Positions 51,806 to 61,664 of a stretch of DNA of 64,000 bases are shown here, piece after piece (position 1 is the stretch's first letter; the number at the start of each line of letters is the position of its first letter). Position numbers and translations under genes: made by a program. Origin of the DNA: Solimonas sp041659605. GTDB taxonomy: Bacteria; Pseudomonadota; Gammaproteobacteria; Nevskiales; Nevskiaceae. Location of the stretch: the NCBI GenBank assembly GCA_041659605.1, contig JBAZXW010000020.1, forward strand, positions 21,666 to 85,665. The letters are read 5' to 3'. The notes beneath the pieces were generated by a model, which worked only from the letters and a program-made list of their open reading frames with translations, did not search any database and had not been told where the DNA came from.

Positions 51806-54800
51806 ATGCCACACAGATTGAACGCCGATGCGGCGAGCGGCAGTATTCGCCCCGCGTCCTTGCGCCGGTACCGCTGCTGGGCCGCACTTTCGGCAGGCGC
51901 TGCGTTGGCAGCCTCGCTGTCGGCTGTAGCGGTGGTGCCGTTCGGCCAGCCTTCGCCGGTCGATGTCTACGACTACCCGGCCTACCTGTTCATCCGCGAC
52001 GGCGAGTGCTCGTCCGGCAGTCCAGCCAGCGGGTCCGAACTCGAGACGGCCAATTTCCCGTGCAGCGGCGAGTACAAGTTCACCGACTTTCGCGAACCGC
52101 AAGGTTTCAGCGAAAGCTACGATCCGCTGGTCGCAAACAATCCGCAGGAGCTGTACGGCGTGATGGGTGCGGCGACGAATCGCGCCTGGGAAATCAGCAC
52201 CGGCCGGCCGGACGTGATCATCGCCGTGATGGACTCCGGAATCCGCTGGCACGAGCCGCAGGAATCGCTGGTCAACAAGCACCACCTCAATCGCCGCGAA
52301 CTGCCGCTGCCCGAGAACGCGGCCAATGCGGCCGACGATCGCTTTGGCGGCTACGACCGCAACAGCGACGGCATCTTCAACATGGCGGACTACGCCAACG
52401 ACGTGCGCGTCATCGATGTCAACGGCAACGGCCTCAAGGATCCACAAGACCTGATTCACCTGTTCAGCGACGGCGTCGACGACGACAACAACGGCTACGT
52501 CGACGACATCTCCGGCTGGGACTTCTTCGAGAACGACAACGATCCGGACGACGAAGTCGAGTACGGCCACGGCACTGGCGAAGCGAAGGACTCCTCTGCC
52601 GAAGTGCCGCTCGACAATGGCGCGCAATGCCCGAACTGCGTGGTGATGTCGCTGCGCGTCGGCGATTCCTTTGTCGCCGACGTCAATCATTTCGCGTCGG
52701 CCGTTGTCTACGCCGTCGACAACGGCGCCGCGGTCGTGCAGGAAGCGCTGGGCACGATCACGCATACGAGCTACGGCCAGGCTGCGCTCGACTACGCCTA
52801 TGTCCGGGGCGTCATCGTCAACGCTTCAGAGGCGGACGAGAACGCAAGCCACCACATGTGGCCCGCGGCGTACGACAAGACCATGACGGTCAACTCTGTG
52901 CATCCCGCGAACACCGCGCCCGCGGCGCGGCCGTACAGCTATCTGTACTTCAACGCCTGCACCAACTTCGGCGCGTATACCTATGTCTCGATCCCGTCCG
53001 ACAGCTGTTCCTCGGAAGCCACCGGACGCTCGTCCGGCATTTCCGGGTTGCTGCAATCGGCCGCGCGCAACGCACACGAACGTGGCCAGCTGAACCGCTA
53101 CGTCGATGATGCCGGCGCCACGCGCAGCTGGCCGTTGTCGGCCGAGGAGATGCGCCAGCTGTGGCGCGTGTCCGCCGACGATATCGACTTCTCATCTCCC
53201 TGCCCCGGTCCGCATGCCCACTGCGACGATGCGCCGGCCGACGTGACCACGCCTTACGCGCCGCCGAACAACTACGTCACGACCATCCCCGGAGCCGCGC
53301 GCTACAACACAGTGCAGGGCTGGGACTTCTTCACCGGCTATGGCCGCGCCAACAACGGCCGCCTGTTGCGCTACGTCGGCCGCCAGGGAATCGATGGCGT
53401 CGAGGATCGCATCGAGGGGCCTGCGGAGCTCAACGCCGAAGATCGCATTCCGCCCGAAGCCATCATCGAGTCGCCGCGGTGGTGGCGGCAGTACGCGTAT
53501 CGCGACGACAACGCCCTGCTGATTCCGGACGATCCGCTGCTGCCGGACATGATGGTGATCCGCGGCCGCGTCGCTGCAAACCGCGTCACCGCGCAGGGGG
53601 GAGACTTCGACTATGTGCTGGAGTGGGCCCCACACGTCCAAGGCCTGGACTACCTCGCCTCGAACGGCAGCTACACGCCAGCCGCGGGCAGCGGCGAGTT
53701 GTCGAGCGGCCCGTGGTACGAGATCCACCGCGAAACCGGTCTGAGTACGGCGCGCGACGGCGAGCTTGGGCGCATCGCCATCAGCGAAATCGCCGCGCGC
53801 CAGGCCGTCGCCACCAATCCGTTCTCGGCCGCCACCGACCCCGTCAGTGCGCATGCACCGGAAGCCAATGCCATCCGCCTGCGCCTGCGTGTGATCGCGC
53901 ATCCTGCGAACACCGCTGACATCGTCGCCAACGAGGCGATCATGCAGAAACAGGTCGACGTGTACGCGGCGACTGAAACCGTGATGCGCGACGACCTGGG
54001 CCTGCACGGACGACCCAGCGACGGCGGCGGCTCGCCGACCTTCCACGATGTCGACGGCGACGGCCGCGACGAGCTGTTGCTCCATACCGGCGATGGCTTG
54101 GTCCATGCCTATACCGACGTCGTCGCCGGCACCGAACTCCCGGGCTGGCCTGTGCACAGCCTGCCGCTGTCGACGGCCAATCTGCATGGGCCTGGCAGCG
54201 CCGCCTACATTCCCCTTCAGGGTGACAACGCCTATACGCGCGGCGACGTCCCCGACGATTTCCTGTCGCCGTTTTTGCTGGGCGCGCCGGCCGTTGCCGA
54301 CCTCGACGACGACGGCGTGGCCGAAGTCCTTGCGGCGGACAATGAAGGCCATCTGTATGTCTGGAAACCGGATGGCAGCCCGCGCAGCGGCTTTCCGGTC
54401 ACCGTCGATTACGGTCTTTCGCGCGAAACGCCCTGCGGTCCGGAAACGAAGCCAAACTGCGACGATTTCGCACCGACCAAGCTGCGCAACGAGCTGAATC
54501 GCCGCGATTGGGGCTTCATCAGCAATCCGTCAGTCGGCGATGTCGACCCGTCGTATCCGGGACTCGAAATCGTCGCCGGCGCAAGCGACGGCCATGTCTA
54601 TGTCTGGCACGCCGACGGCACACCGATGAGCGGCTGGCCGGTGATCCTGCGCGATCCCGCAAAGATCGCCGACATGGATGCGCAAACCCGCTTCGTCACC
54701 TACACCGAAGACTCCGGTGCGCGCTTCGGCATGAAGATCCTGCGCACGCCGGCGATTGCCGACATCGACAGAGACGGCAATCTCGACATCGTCGTCGGCA

Positions 54801-56362
54801 ACAACGAGGAATACGTCGAGGATCCGAACGCTGCGATCGATCCAACCTACCAGGCTGCCGGCCTGCTGCTCGGGCCGGGCAACGCGCGCGTCTACGCACT
54901 GTGGCACGACGGCGCCAATCACGCCGCGACGAGCGAGCAGGCGGCGACGCCGCATACCCAGGATCAGGCCTACAAGGCCGGCTGGCCGGCCAAGCTGGCC
55001 ATGCTGATCACCGAGCTGCTGCCGACGGTCGGCTCGGGGGTGAACACGCAGCCGGTGATCTTCACCGATCCATCCTCAGGTGAGGCGCGCATCGCCGTCG
55101 CCTCGGCCGCCGGATCCGGCTACGTACTGGCGGCCGACGGCGGCTCGGCGCTTGGCGAAGGCCCGGACGGCAAGGCGGTCACGTTGGCCAACGCTGTGAA
55201 AGGCCCCTTGAGCACGGCTCTGGATCTGCCCAGTCTGATCGCCGTCGGCGGTCTCGCCGTCGGCTCGATCGACGGCGGCACGCACATGACCGTGGCAGGT
55301 CCCGGCGCCGGCCTGCGTCGCGCGCTGTCGATCGCCGCGGTCGACGAGCGCTCGATCGGCGCCGAGGATCATCTGCAGCTGTGGGACGCGTCCACCGGCC
55401 AGTACGAACCCAACGCACCGCTGACCGTGAACGATCTGCAGTTCCTCAACGCACCGATCTTCGCCGACGTCACCGGCGACGGTCGTGCCGAGGTGATCCA
55501 GGGCACTGCCATCAACGACACGGTCATCGCCGGCGCGACCAGCACTGACCTGACCGCGACACGCCACCACAGCGGCGGCTGGATGGTCTCGTCGGCTGCG
55601 GTCGGCCGCGCCCCGGTGTCAGGTGACGAAGCGGGCTTCCTGCATCTGGCCACCGTCACGCGGGAAGGCTATCTGCGTCTGTATCGCACCGCCGTCGCCA
55701 TCGATGGCAGCGCCGACTGCGCGGCCCTGGCCGAATGGCCGGAAGTCAGCCACGACGCTCATCGCACCGGCAACTACGACGCCGACGCCGAGCGGCCGTA
55801 CCCGGTCCGTGACCTGAGCGCAACCGTCAACGGGCAACAGGTCACGCTGAACTTCATCGCGACCGGCGACGACCGCGACTGTGGACGTGCGGCGCACTAC
55901 CGCGTACGCGCCCTTGCCGGCGAAGCCGCAGCGGACTGGACGGGGGCTGACCCGCTGGGCGACGCCTACGCGGTGGGCGCGAACGCCAGCGCCGCCGACG
56001 TGCTGGCCCTGCCAGAACTGGCCGACGGCACCTACACGCTGCTGCTGCGTGCGTACGACGATTCCGGCAACGGATCGGCGGTCAGGTCGATCACCGTGCA
56101 GATCGGATCCGGCAGCACAACCGGCGGCACTGCGGGCGGCACCACCGGAGGAACGACCGGTGGCACCACCGGCGGTACGACGGGCGGAACAACCGGTGGC
56201 ACCGCAGGCGGTACGACGGGTGGCACAACCGGCGGCACCACCACGGGGACGACGACCGGAGGCGGACGACGCACGGGTGGCGCGCTGACAGCGCAAGGGA
56301 TCTGGATTCTTCTATCCTTCGCCCTGCTGCGCGCGCGGCGTCGCGGCTACACGTCGAACTAA
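51806..56362 (+). CDS. giant secreted subtilase (S8)/FG-GAP repeat protein with C-terminal sorting-type tail
   Basis: 1518 residues. N-terminal hydrophobic export segment (about 24-44). Subtilase core: VIIAVMDSGIRW (Asp143), EYGHGTGEA (His255) and ATGRSSGISG (Ser409 or 410, with Gly-Arg in place of the usual Gly-Thr), so the triad looks present but the Ser motif is atypical. Ca-binding-like Asp/Asn stretches (DVNGNGLKD, DGVDDDNNGY) lie between Asp and His. From about 740 to 1300 there are FG-GAP/VCBS-type repeats (DVDGDGRDELLL, DLDDDGVAEVLA, DIDRDGNLDIVV), then a fibronectin-like domain, a GGTT repeat spacer, and a tail with Gly-Gly, one helix (GIWILLSFALL) and RARRR, like GlyGly-CTERM. AGGAGGAGAG precedes the ATG. 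Confidence 0.85.
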   Translation: MPHRLNADAASGSIRPASLRRYRCWAALSAGAALAASLSAVAVVPFGQPSPVDVYDYPAYLFIRDGECSSGSPASGSELETANFPCSGEYKFTDFREPQGFSESYDPLVANNPQELYGVMGAATNRAWEISTGRPDVIIAVMDSGIRWHEPQESLVNKHHLNRRELPLPENAANAADDRFGGYDRNSDGIFNMADYANDVRVIDVNGNGLKDPQDLIHLFSDGVDDDNNGYVDDISGWDFFENDNDPDDEVEYGHGTGEAKDSSAEVPLDNGAQCPNCVVMSLRVGDSFVADVNHFASAVVYAVDNGAAVVQEALGTITHTSYGQAALDYAYVRGVIVNASEADENASHHMWPAAYDKTMTVNSVHPANTAPAARPYSYLYFNACTNFGAYTYVSIPSDSCSSEATGRSSGISGLLQSAARNAHERGQLNRYVDDAGATRSWPLSAEEMRQLWRVSADDIDFSSPCPGPHAHCDDAPADVTTPYAPPNNYVTTIPGAARYNTVQGWDFFTGYGRANNGRLLRYVGRQGIDGVEDRIEGPAELNAEDRIPPEAIIESPRWWRQYAYRDDNALLIPDDPLLPDMMVIRGRVAANRVTAQGGDFDYVLEWAPHVQGLDYLASNGSYTPAAGSGELSSGPWYEIHRETGLSTARDGELGRIAISEIAARQAVATNPFSAATDPVSAHAPEANAIRLRLRVIAHPANTADIVANEAIMQKQVDVYAATETVMRDDLGLHGRPSDGGGSPTFHDVDGDGRDELLLHTGDGLVHAYTDVVAGTELPGWPVHSLPLSTANLHGPGSAAYIPLQGDNAYTRGDVPDDFLSPFLLGAPAVADLDDDGVAEVLAADNEGHLYVWKPDGSPRSGFPVTVDYGLSRETPCGPETKPNCDDFAPTKLRNELNRRDWGFISNPSVGDVDPSYPGLEIVAGASDGHVYVWHADGTPMSGWPVILRDPAKIADMDAQTRFVTYTEDSGARFGMKILRTPAIADIDRDGNLDIVVGNNEEYVEDPNAAIDPTYQAAGLLLGPGNARVYALWHDGANHAATSEQAATPHTQDQAYKAGWPAKLAMLITELLPTVGSGVNTQPVIFTDPSSGEARIAVASAAGSGYVLAADGGSALGEGPDGKAVTLANAVKGPLSTALDLPSLIAVGGLAVGSIDGGTHMTVAGPGAGLRRALSIAAVDERSIGAEDHLQLWDASTGQYEPNAPLTVNDLQFLNAPIFADVTGDGRAEVIQGTAINDTVIAGATSTDLTATRHHSGGWMVSSAAVGRAPVSGDEAGFLHLATVTREGYLRLYRTAVAIDGSADCAALAEWPEVSHDAHRTGNYDADAERPYPVRDLSATVNGQQVTLNFIATGDDRDCGRAAHYRVRALAGEAAADWTGADPLGDAYAVGANASAADVLALPELADGTYTLLLRAYDDSGNGSAVRSITVQIGSGSTTGGTAGGTTGGTTGGTTGGTTGGTTGGTAGGTTGGTTGGTTTGTTTGGGRRTGGALTAQGIWILLSFALLRARRRGYTSN
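56118..56268 (+). repeat. 12-bp imperfect tandem repeat encoding (Gly-Gly-Thr-Thr)n
   Basis: About a dozen degenerate 12-base units encode a GGTT/GGTA spacer just before the C-terminal helix of the S8/FG-GAP protein. Codons vary at third positions, so the repeat is old rather than freshly slipped. Length variation between strains is likely. Confidence 0.85.
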
Positions 56363-56389
56363 CCACAACCGATGAGCGGAGAGAGCATC

Positions 56390-58552
56390 ATGCGGACGCA
56401 TTCGAGCCTGGCGTCGATGGTTCTGGCCGCAACCGGCGCAGCGCTACTGCTGGCGGCCTGCGGCAAGACCGACAAGACCGCGCCGGCGGCGCCGGCTGCG
56501 ACCGCAGCGCCGGCGGCCCGAGTCGACACCGACCGCCTGGTCAAGGCCGAGAGCGAACCGGAACAGTGGTTGAGCCACGGCCGCACCTACGCCGAGCAGC
56601 GCTACTCACCGCTGGCGCAGATCAACGCGGAGAACGTGTCGAAGCTGGGCCTGGCCTGGACCTACAAGCTCGACATCGACCGCGGCACCGAAGCCACGCC
56701 GCTGATCATCGACGGCGTGATGTACACGACCAGTGCGTTCAGCGTGGTCTATGCGCTCGACCCGCGCAGCGGCAACGTTCTGTGGAAGTACGATCCCGAA
56801 GTAGCCAAGGCCACTGCCGGCCGCGGCTGCTGCGGCCCGGTCAACCGCGGGCTCGCGGCCTGGAACGGCAAGCTGTTCCTCGGCGCCTACGACGGCCGCC
56901 TGATTGCGCTCGACGCCGGGACCGGCAAGCCGATCTGGTCGGTCGTCACCGTTGACCAGACGCAGAACTACACCGTCACCGGCGCACCGCGTGTCATCAA
57001 GGGCAAGGTGATCATCGGCAACGGCGGCGCCGAACTGGGCGCGCGTGGCTACGTCAGCGCCTACGACGCCGACACCGGCGCGATGGCCTGGCGCTTCTAT
57101 ACCGTGCCCGGTGATCCGAAGCAGGGCCCGGAAAGCGAAGCGCTTGAGATGGCGCGCAAGACCTGGCACGGCGACGAGTACTACAAGCAGGGCGGCGGCG
57201 GCACGGTCTGGGACTCGATGGCCTATGACCCCGAGCTCGATCTGCTCTACATCGGCACCGGCAACGGCTCGCCGTGGAACATCAAGTACCGTTCCGAGGG
57301 CAAGGGCGACAACCTGTTCCTGTCGTCGATCGTCGCGCTCAAGCCGGACACCGGCACCTACGTCTGGCACTACCAGACGACGCCCGGCGACACCTGGGAC
57401 TACACGGCGACGCAGCACATCGTCCTCGCCGATCTGAAGATCGACGGCAAGGTCCGCAAGGTGCTGATGCAAGCGCCGAAGAACGGTTTCTTCTTCGTCA
57501 TCGATCGCGTCACCGGGGAGTTCATTTCGGCGAAGAACTACGTGCCGACGACCTGGGCCTCCGGTTTCGACAAGGCGGGCAAGCCGATCCTCACTGGCGA
57601 CGGCGACTACAGCAAGGGTCCCAAGCTGGTGACGCCCAGCGCCTTCGGCGCGCACAACTGGCAGCCGATGTCGTTCAATCCGCAGACCGGGCTCGTGTAC
57701 ATCCCGGCGCAGTTCACCGCGATGCTGTACGAGGACTTCGGCCAGCGCCCCGCGACCGCAATCAACCTGTGGAATGTCGGCGTCGCGCCGATCCGCTTGC
57801 CGGACGATCCGGATCAGCTCGCCGCGATGGGTGTGGACGGTTCGCGCGGGATGCTCGTCGCGTGGGATCCAGTGCAGCAGAAGCAGGCCTGGGCCGTGGA
57901 TTACCAGGCACCGTGGAACGGCGGCACGCTGACCACTGCGGGCAACCTCGTGTTCCAGGGTACGGCCGATCGCAAGTTCGTCGCCTACGCTGCCGACAGC
58001 GGCAAACAGCTGTGGGAGACCCCGACCAACACCGGCGTGATCGCAGCACCGATCACCTACCGCATCGACGGCGAGCAGTACGTCACCGTGATGGCCGGCT
58101 GGGGCGGTACCTTCGCAACGGCGGTCGCCGGCGCGCTCGAACCGCAGACACGGATGCAGCCGGAGGCGCGCATCCTCACCTACAAGCTGGGCGGCACGGC
58201 CAAGCTGCCGGAACCGCGCAATTTGGCTGTGACCGTGCCGCAACCGCCGGACGTCACCGCCACGCCCGAACAGCTGGCGATCGGCAAGGACCTGTACCAC
58301 GGCGTCTGCGCCGCCTGCCACGGCATCGCCGGTATCAGCTCGGGGCTCGTGCCGGATCTGCGCTACATGTCGGCACAGACGCACACCGAGTTCAACGCCA
58401 TCGTCGCCGGCGCGCGCGCGGTGCGCGGCATGCCACCGTTCGGCCACGTGCTGCCGCCGGAGCAGATGGAACTGATTCATCAGTACCTGGCACAGCAGAG
58501 TCACGCGCTGCTCAAACCCATCGAACCCCCGGCTGAAACCGCCAAGCCCTGA
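56390..58552 (+). CDS. PQQ-dependent quinohaemoprotein (type II) alcohol dehydrogenase, predicted lipoprotein
   Basis: 720 residues. Lipobox LLLAACGK near residue 24. Eight-bladed propeller with tryptophan-docking repeats (SGNVLWKYD, TGKPIWSVV, TGAMAWRF). The vicinal disulfide that stacks on PQQ is in GRGCCGPVNRG; TGNGSPW and ATQHIVLADL line the active site. The C-terminal domain has heme motif HGVCAACHGIAG and Met ligand in RGMPPFGH, making it a soluble/periplasm-facing quinohaemoprotein that oxidises alcohols or aldehydes. No PQQ-synthesis gene is in the window. ATG 56390 follows GGAGAG. Confidence 0.93.
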   Translation: MRTHSSLASMVLAATGAALLLAACGKTDKTAPAAPAATAAPAARVDTDRLVKAESEPEQWLSHGRTYAEQRYSPLAQINAENVSKLGLAWTYKLDIDRGTEATPLIIDGVMYTTSAFSVVYALDPRSGNVLWKYDPEVAKATAGRGCCGPVNRGLAAWNGKLFLGAYDGRLIALDAGTGKPIWSVVTVDQTQNYTVTGAPRVIKGKVIIGNGGAELGARGYVSAYDADTGAMAWRFYTVPGDPKQGPESEALEMARKTWHGDEYYKQGGGGTVWDSMAYDPELDLLYIGTGNGSPWNIKYRSEGKGDNLFLSSIVALKPDTGTYVWHYQTTPGDTWDYTATQHIVLADLKIDGKVRKVLMQAPKNGFFFVIDRVTGEFISAKNYVPTTWASGFDKAGKPILTGDGDYSKGPKLVTPSAFGAHNWQPMSFNPQTGLVYIPAQFTAMLYEDFGQRPATAINLWNVGVAPIRLPDDPDQLAAMGVDGSRGMLVAWDPVQQKQAWAVDYQAPWNGGTLTTAGNLVFQGTADRKFVAYAADSGKQLWETPTNTGVIAAPITYRIDGEQYVTVMAGWGGTFATAVAGALEPQTRMQPEARILTYKLGGTAKLPEPRNLAVTVPQPPDVTATPEQLAIGKDLYHGVCAACHGIAGISSGLVPDLRYMSAQTHTEFNAIVAGARAVRGMPPFGHVLPPEQMELIHQYLAQQSHALLKPIEPPAETAKP

Positions 58553-58572
58553 AGACCCGACGAGAACCACGG

Positions 58573-59178
58573 ATGCGTCTTTTCAGCAGCAAGACCTCGC
58601 CCTACTCACGCAAGGTGCGCGTCGCCCTGGTCGAGTTGGGGATTGCCGACCAGGTCGAGGAAGTCATTGCGGACCCGTTCAACCCGCCGCCGGAACTGCT
58701 CGCCGCGAATCCGCTATCGAAGATTCCGACGCTGGTCACCGACCGCGGCGAGGCACTGCCCGACTCCGGCCTGATTCTCGAATACCTGCAGTCACGCCAT
58801 AGCGGCATCGCGCCACTGCCGCGCGGCAGCCGGCGCTGGGCCGCGCTGCGCATGCAACAGGTCGCCGAAGGCGTGATCGACGCGGCGGTGGCGACGGTGC
58901 TGGAAAAGCGCCGACCGGAGAGCATCGTCTACGCGCCGTTCCTGGATCGTCAGGCCGAGGCCATCCGCCGCAGCATCGAGCTGCTGGAGCTGGAAGCGCG
59001 CGGGCTGAGCCTGGAGATGCCCGGCGTCGTCGAGATCACCACCGGCGTGGCGCTGGCCTACCTCGATTTCCGCATGCCGTACCTGGAATGGCGCAAGACC
59101 GCGCCGGCGCTGGCGGTCTGGCATGCGGCATTTTCGGAACGGCCGTCGATGCAGCAGACCGCGCCGCCGGCGGCCTGA
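58573..59178 (+). CDS. glutathione S-transferase family protein
   Basis: 201 residues. N-terminal thioredoxin-like domain with LFSSKTSPYSRKVRVALVEL (Ser in the catalytic loop) and NPLSKIPTLVTD, and the glutathione-binding LPDSGLILEYLQSR (ESxxI-like). The helical C-terminal domain follows (AALRMQQVAEGVIDAAV). Substrate unknown. Lies 20 bases after the PQQ enzyme, so likely in one transcript. Confidence 0.88.
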   Translation: MRLFSSKTSPYSRKVRVALVELGIADQVEEVIADPFNPPPELLAANPLSKIPTLVTDRGEALPDSGLILEYLQSRHSGIAPLPRGSRRWAALRMQQVAEGVIDAAVATVLEKRRPESIVYAPFLDRQAEAIRRSIELLELEARGLSLEMPGVVEITTGVALAYLDFRMPYLEWRKTAPALAVWHAAFSERPSMQQTAPPAA

Positions 59179-59188
59179 TCGTCACCGG

Positions 59189-59650
59189 ATGCCGACCCGC
59201 ACGCTGCGCGTCCTCGCCCTCGCGGCGGTACTGACGCTGGCCGCCTGCGGCGGCAGCAAGGCGGTGCAGGTCGATCCCGCGGTGCGCCACCAGATCGTGC
59301 TCGATGCCCTCGGCCAGGTTGGCCGGCCGTATCGCTACGGCGGCGCGACGCCCGAGGGCTTCGACTGCAGCGGCCTGGTGCAATACGTCTTCGCCCAGGC
59401 CGGCATCCGCATGCCGCGCACGACACTCGAACAGCACGAAGTCGGCGACGAGATCGACGAGAACGACGTCGAGCCCGGCGACCTGTTGTTTTATCGCTTT
59501 GATCGCGGCCGGGTCGATCACGTTGCGATCTACCTGGGAGAGGGGCAAGCGATCCACGCCCCCGCCTCCGGCCGCGCCGTCATCGTCGCCGCGGTCGATC
59601 TGCCTTACTGGCGCAAGCACTTCGTCGAGGCCGTGCGGGTGCTTCGCTGA
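59189..59650 (+). CDS. NlpC/P60-family lipoprotein peptidase
   Basis: 153 residues with lipobox LTLAACGGS. Papain-like NlpC/P60 catalytic residues: YGGATPEGFDCSGLVQYVF (Cys), VDHVAIYLGEGQAIHAPASG (His and third polar residue). These enzymes cut gamma-D-Glu-meso-DAP or related peptide bonds in peptidoglycan (Spr/MepS type). Start ATG 59189 gives a normal signal peptide but lacks a clear ribosome site; translation may be coupled to the GST gene 10 bases upstream. Confidence 0.9.
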   Translation: MPTRTLRVLALAAVLTLAACGGSKAVQVDPAVRHQIVLDALGQVGRPYRYGGATPEGFDCSGLVQYVFAQAGIRMPRTTLEQHEVGDEIDENDVEPGDLLFYRFDRGRVDHVAIYLGEGQAIHAPASGRAVIVAAVDLPYWRKHFVEAVRVLR

Positions 59651-59688
59651 TGTACGTCCTGTACAAGACGCGGCCATCCATGGCCGCG
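59651..59688. repeat. paired hairpins between NlpC/P60 gene and htpG
   Basis: TGTAC-GTCCT-GTACA (59651-59665) followed by CGCGGCCA-TCCA-TGGCCGCG (59669-59688). The first hairpin closely resembles the arm-2 tip of the element at 22601-22615. No T run; may separate the convergent genes. Confidence 0.6.
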
Positions 59689-59711
59689 ACATTCAAAACA
59701 AGCAGTTCAGC

Positions 59712-61586
59712 TCACACAATGATGCGTGGTTTGTCAGATAGGCCGCCGAGCAGCAACGCATTGAGCCGCTTGACGAACGCGGACGGGTCTTCGAGATGCC
59801 CGCCTTCGGCCAGCACGGCCTGGCCGTAGAGCAGTTCGACCAGGTCGGCGAATTCGGTTTCGTCCGTGGCGTTCTTGAGTCGCTCGACCAAGGGGTGGCT
59901 GCCGTTGAATTCGAGAATCGCCTTCGATGGCGGCAGGCTCTCGCCGGCGCGCTTGAGCATCTCTTCGAGCCGGCGCGACATTGCGTTCTCGCCGGCGACG
60001 AGGCAAGACGGCGATTCCGTCAAGCGCGACGACAGGCGCACCGACTCGACGCGATCACCGAGCACGCGCTGCGCGCGCTCGATCACGTCCTTGAACTCGC
60101 CTTCGAGCCGTGCCTTGTCCGCCGTTTCGATCTTGCTTTCGACGTCCTTCGATGCGCGCGCGACCGACTCCAGCTTCTTGCCCTGGTATTCGGCCAGGTG
60201 CGACACGACCCACTCGTCGATGCGGTCGGTCAGCAGCAATACCTCGAAGTTCTTCGCGCGAAAGCCTTCGAGATGCGGACTGCCGCGCGCAGACGCCAGG
60301 GTCTCGGCAGTGAGGTAGTAGATCTTGTCCTGCCCCTCGGGCGCGCGGGCGAGATAGGCATCGAGCGTGACATCCGGCTTGTCGGCCTGCGCGGTCGATT
60401 GGAAACGGCACAGCTTGGCGATGCGCTCGCGGTTGCCGGCGTCCTCGACGATGCCTTCCTTCAGGACCGGGCCGAAGGCTGTCCAGAACGTTGCGTAGTC
60501 CTCGGGACGCTTTTCGGCGTTGTCGTCAAGCATGTCGAGCACGCGCTTGACCAGGGCCGCGCGGATCTTCTCGACCGTGCGGTTGTTCTGCAGGATCTCG
60601 CGCGAGACGTTCAGCGGCAGATCGGCCGTATCGACTAGGCCGCGGACGAAGCGCAGATACGGCGGCAGCAGATCGGCGGCCTTGTCCAGGATGAAGACGC
60701 GTTTGACGTACAGCTGCACGCCGCGCGCATGCTCTCGATCGTAGAGATCAAACGGCGCACTGGTCGGGATGTACAGCAGCGAGGTGTATTCGAGCGTGCC
60801 TTCGACGCGGTGATGTGCCCAGGCCAGCGGCTTGTCGAAGTCGTGCGACAGGTGCTGGTAGAACTGCTGGTAGTCCTCGTCCTTGAGCTCCGCCTTCGGC
60901 CGCGTCCAGAACGCCCGCGCCTGGTTGAGCGTCTCCGCTTCCGCCTTGTCCTTCTTCAGCCGGATCGGCAGGCCGATGTGATCGGAGTAGCGGCGCACGA
61001 TCGTGCGCAGGCGATAGTCCTCCAGAAACTCGCGCGCGTCATCGCGCAGATGCAGGATCACTTCGCTGCCGCGATCGGTCTTGAACGAAGGCTCGACGGT
61101 GAACTCGCCTTCGCCGTCGGACTCCCAGCGCACCGCTTCGCTGTCGGCACGCTTGGTCAGCACCGTGACGCGGTCGGCAACGATGAACGCCGAGTAGAAG
61201 CCGACGCCGAGCTGGCCGATCAGCTGTGCATCCTTCTTCTGGTCACCGGACAACGACTCGACGAAGCGCTTCGTGCCCGAACGCGCGATCGTGCCGAGAT
61301 TGTCGATCACCTCCTCCCGCGACATGCCGACGCCGTTGTCGCGCACCGTCAGCGTGCCGGCGCCCGCATCCGGAATCAGTTCGATAGCCAGCTCTTCCGC
61401 GCCCAGCATCTCCGGTGTGCCGATCGCTTCGAAGCGCAGCTTGTCGCAGGCGTCGGAGCTGTTGGAGATCAGTTCACGCAGGAAGATCTCGCGATTCGAA
61501 TACAGCGAATGGATCATCAGGTGCAGCACCTGACGGACTTCGGCCTGGAATTCGCGCTTCTCGGAGCGCTGCGTGGTTTCGCTCAT
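59712..61586 (-). CDS. htpG: chaperone protein HtpG (Hsp90)
   Basis: 624-residue Hsp90. GHKL ATPase domain: REIFLRELISNSSDACDKLR, VRDNGVGMSREEVI and IGQLGVGFYSAFIVADRV; middle domain with the catalytic Arg in LPLNVSREILQNN; C-terminal dimerisation domain ending DKPRIIV. Full length compared with E. coli (624). Transcribed alone from a heat-shock promoter at 61626-61653. Confidence 0.97.
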   Translation of the reverse strand: MSETTQRSEKREFQAEVRQVLHLMIHSLYSNREIFLRELISNSSDACDKLRFEAIGTPEMLGAEELAIELIPDAGAGTLTVRDNGVGMSREEVIDNLGTIARSGTKRFVESLSGDQKKDAQLIGQLGVGFYSAFIVADRVTVLTKRADSEAVRWESDGEGEFTVEPSFKTDRGSEVILHLRDDAREFLEDYRLRTIVRRYSDHIGLPIRLKKDKAEAETLNQARAFWTRPKAELKDEDYQQFYQHLSHDFDKPLAWAHHRVEGTLEYTSLLYIPTSAPFDLYDREHARGVQLYVKRVFILDKAADLLPPYLRFVRGLVDTADLPLNVSREILQNNRTVEKIRAALVKRVLDMLDDNAEKRPEDYATFWTAFGPVLKEGIVEDAGNRERIAKLCRFQSTAQADKPDVTLDAYLARAPEGQDKIYYLTAETLASARGSPHLEGFRAKNFEVLLLTDRIDEWVVSHLAEYQGKKLESVARASKDVESKIETADKARLEGEFKDVIERAQRVLGDRVESVRLSSRLTESPSCLVAGENAMSRRLEEMLKRAGESLPPSKAILEFNGSHPLVERLKNATDETEFADLVELLYGQAVLAEGGHLEDPSAFVKRLNALLLGGLSDKPRIIV

Positions 61587-61625
61587 GAATATTCCCCGGA
61601 TTGGTTTCGAACACTGGCGCTCGCC

Positions 61626-61653
61626 ATTTGGGGATCGCCACGCGGATTTCAAG
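61626..61653 (-). promoter_or_regulatory. sigma-32 heat-shock promoter of htpG
   Basis: On the minus strand, CTTGAAA (61653-61647), a 13-base spacer, then CCCCAAAT (61633-61626). This is close to the RpoH consensus CTTGAAA-N11-16-CCCCATnT and lies about 40 bases upstream of the htpG ATG. Confidence 0.85.
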
Positions 61654-61664
61654 CCCACAAACGT

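Noticed and set aside
56032..56274. Pro/Val repeat frame on the minus strand
   Set aside because: Reverse complement of the Gly-Gly-Thr-Thr coding repeat, not an independent gene.
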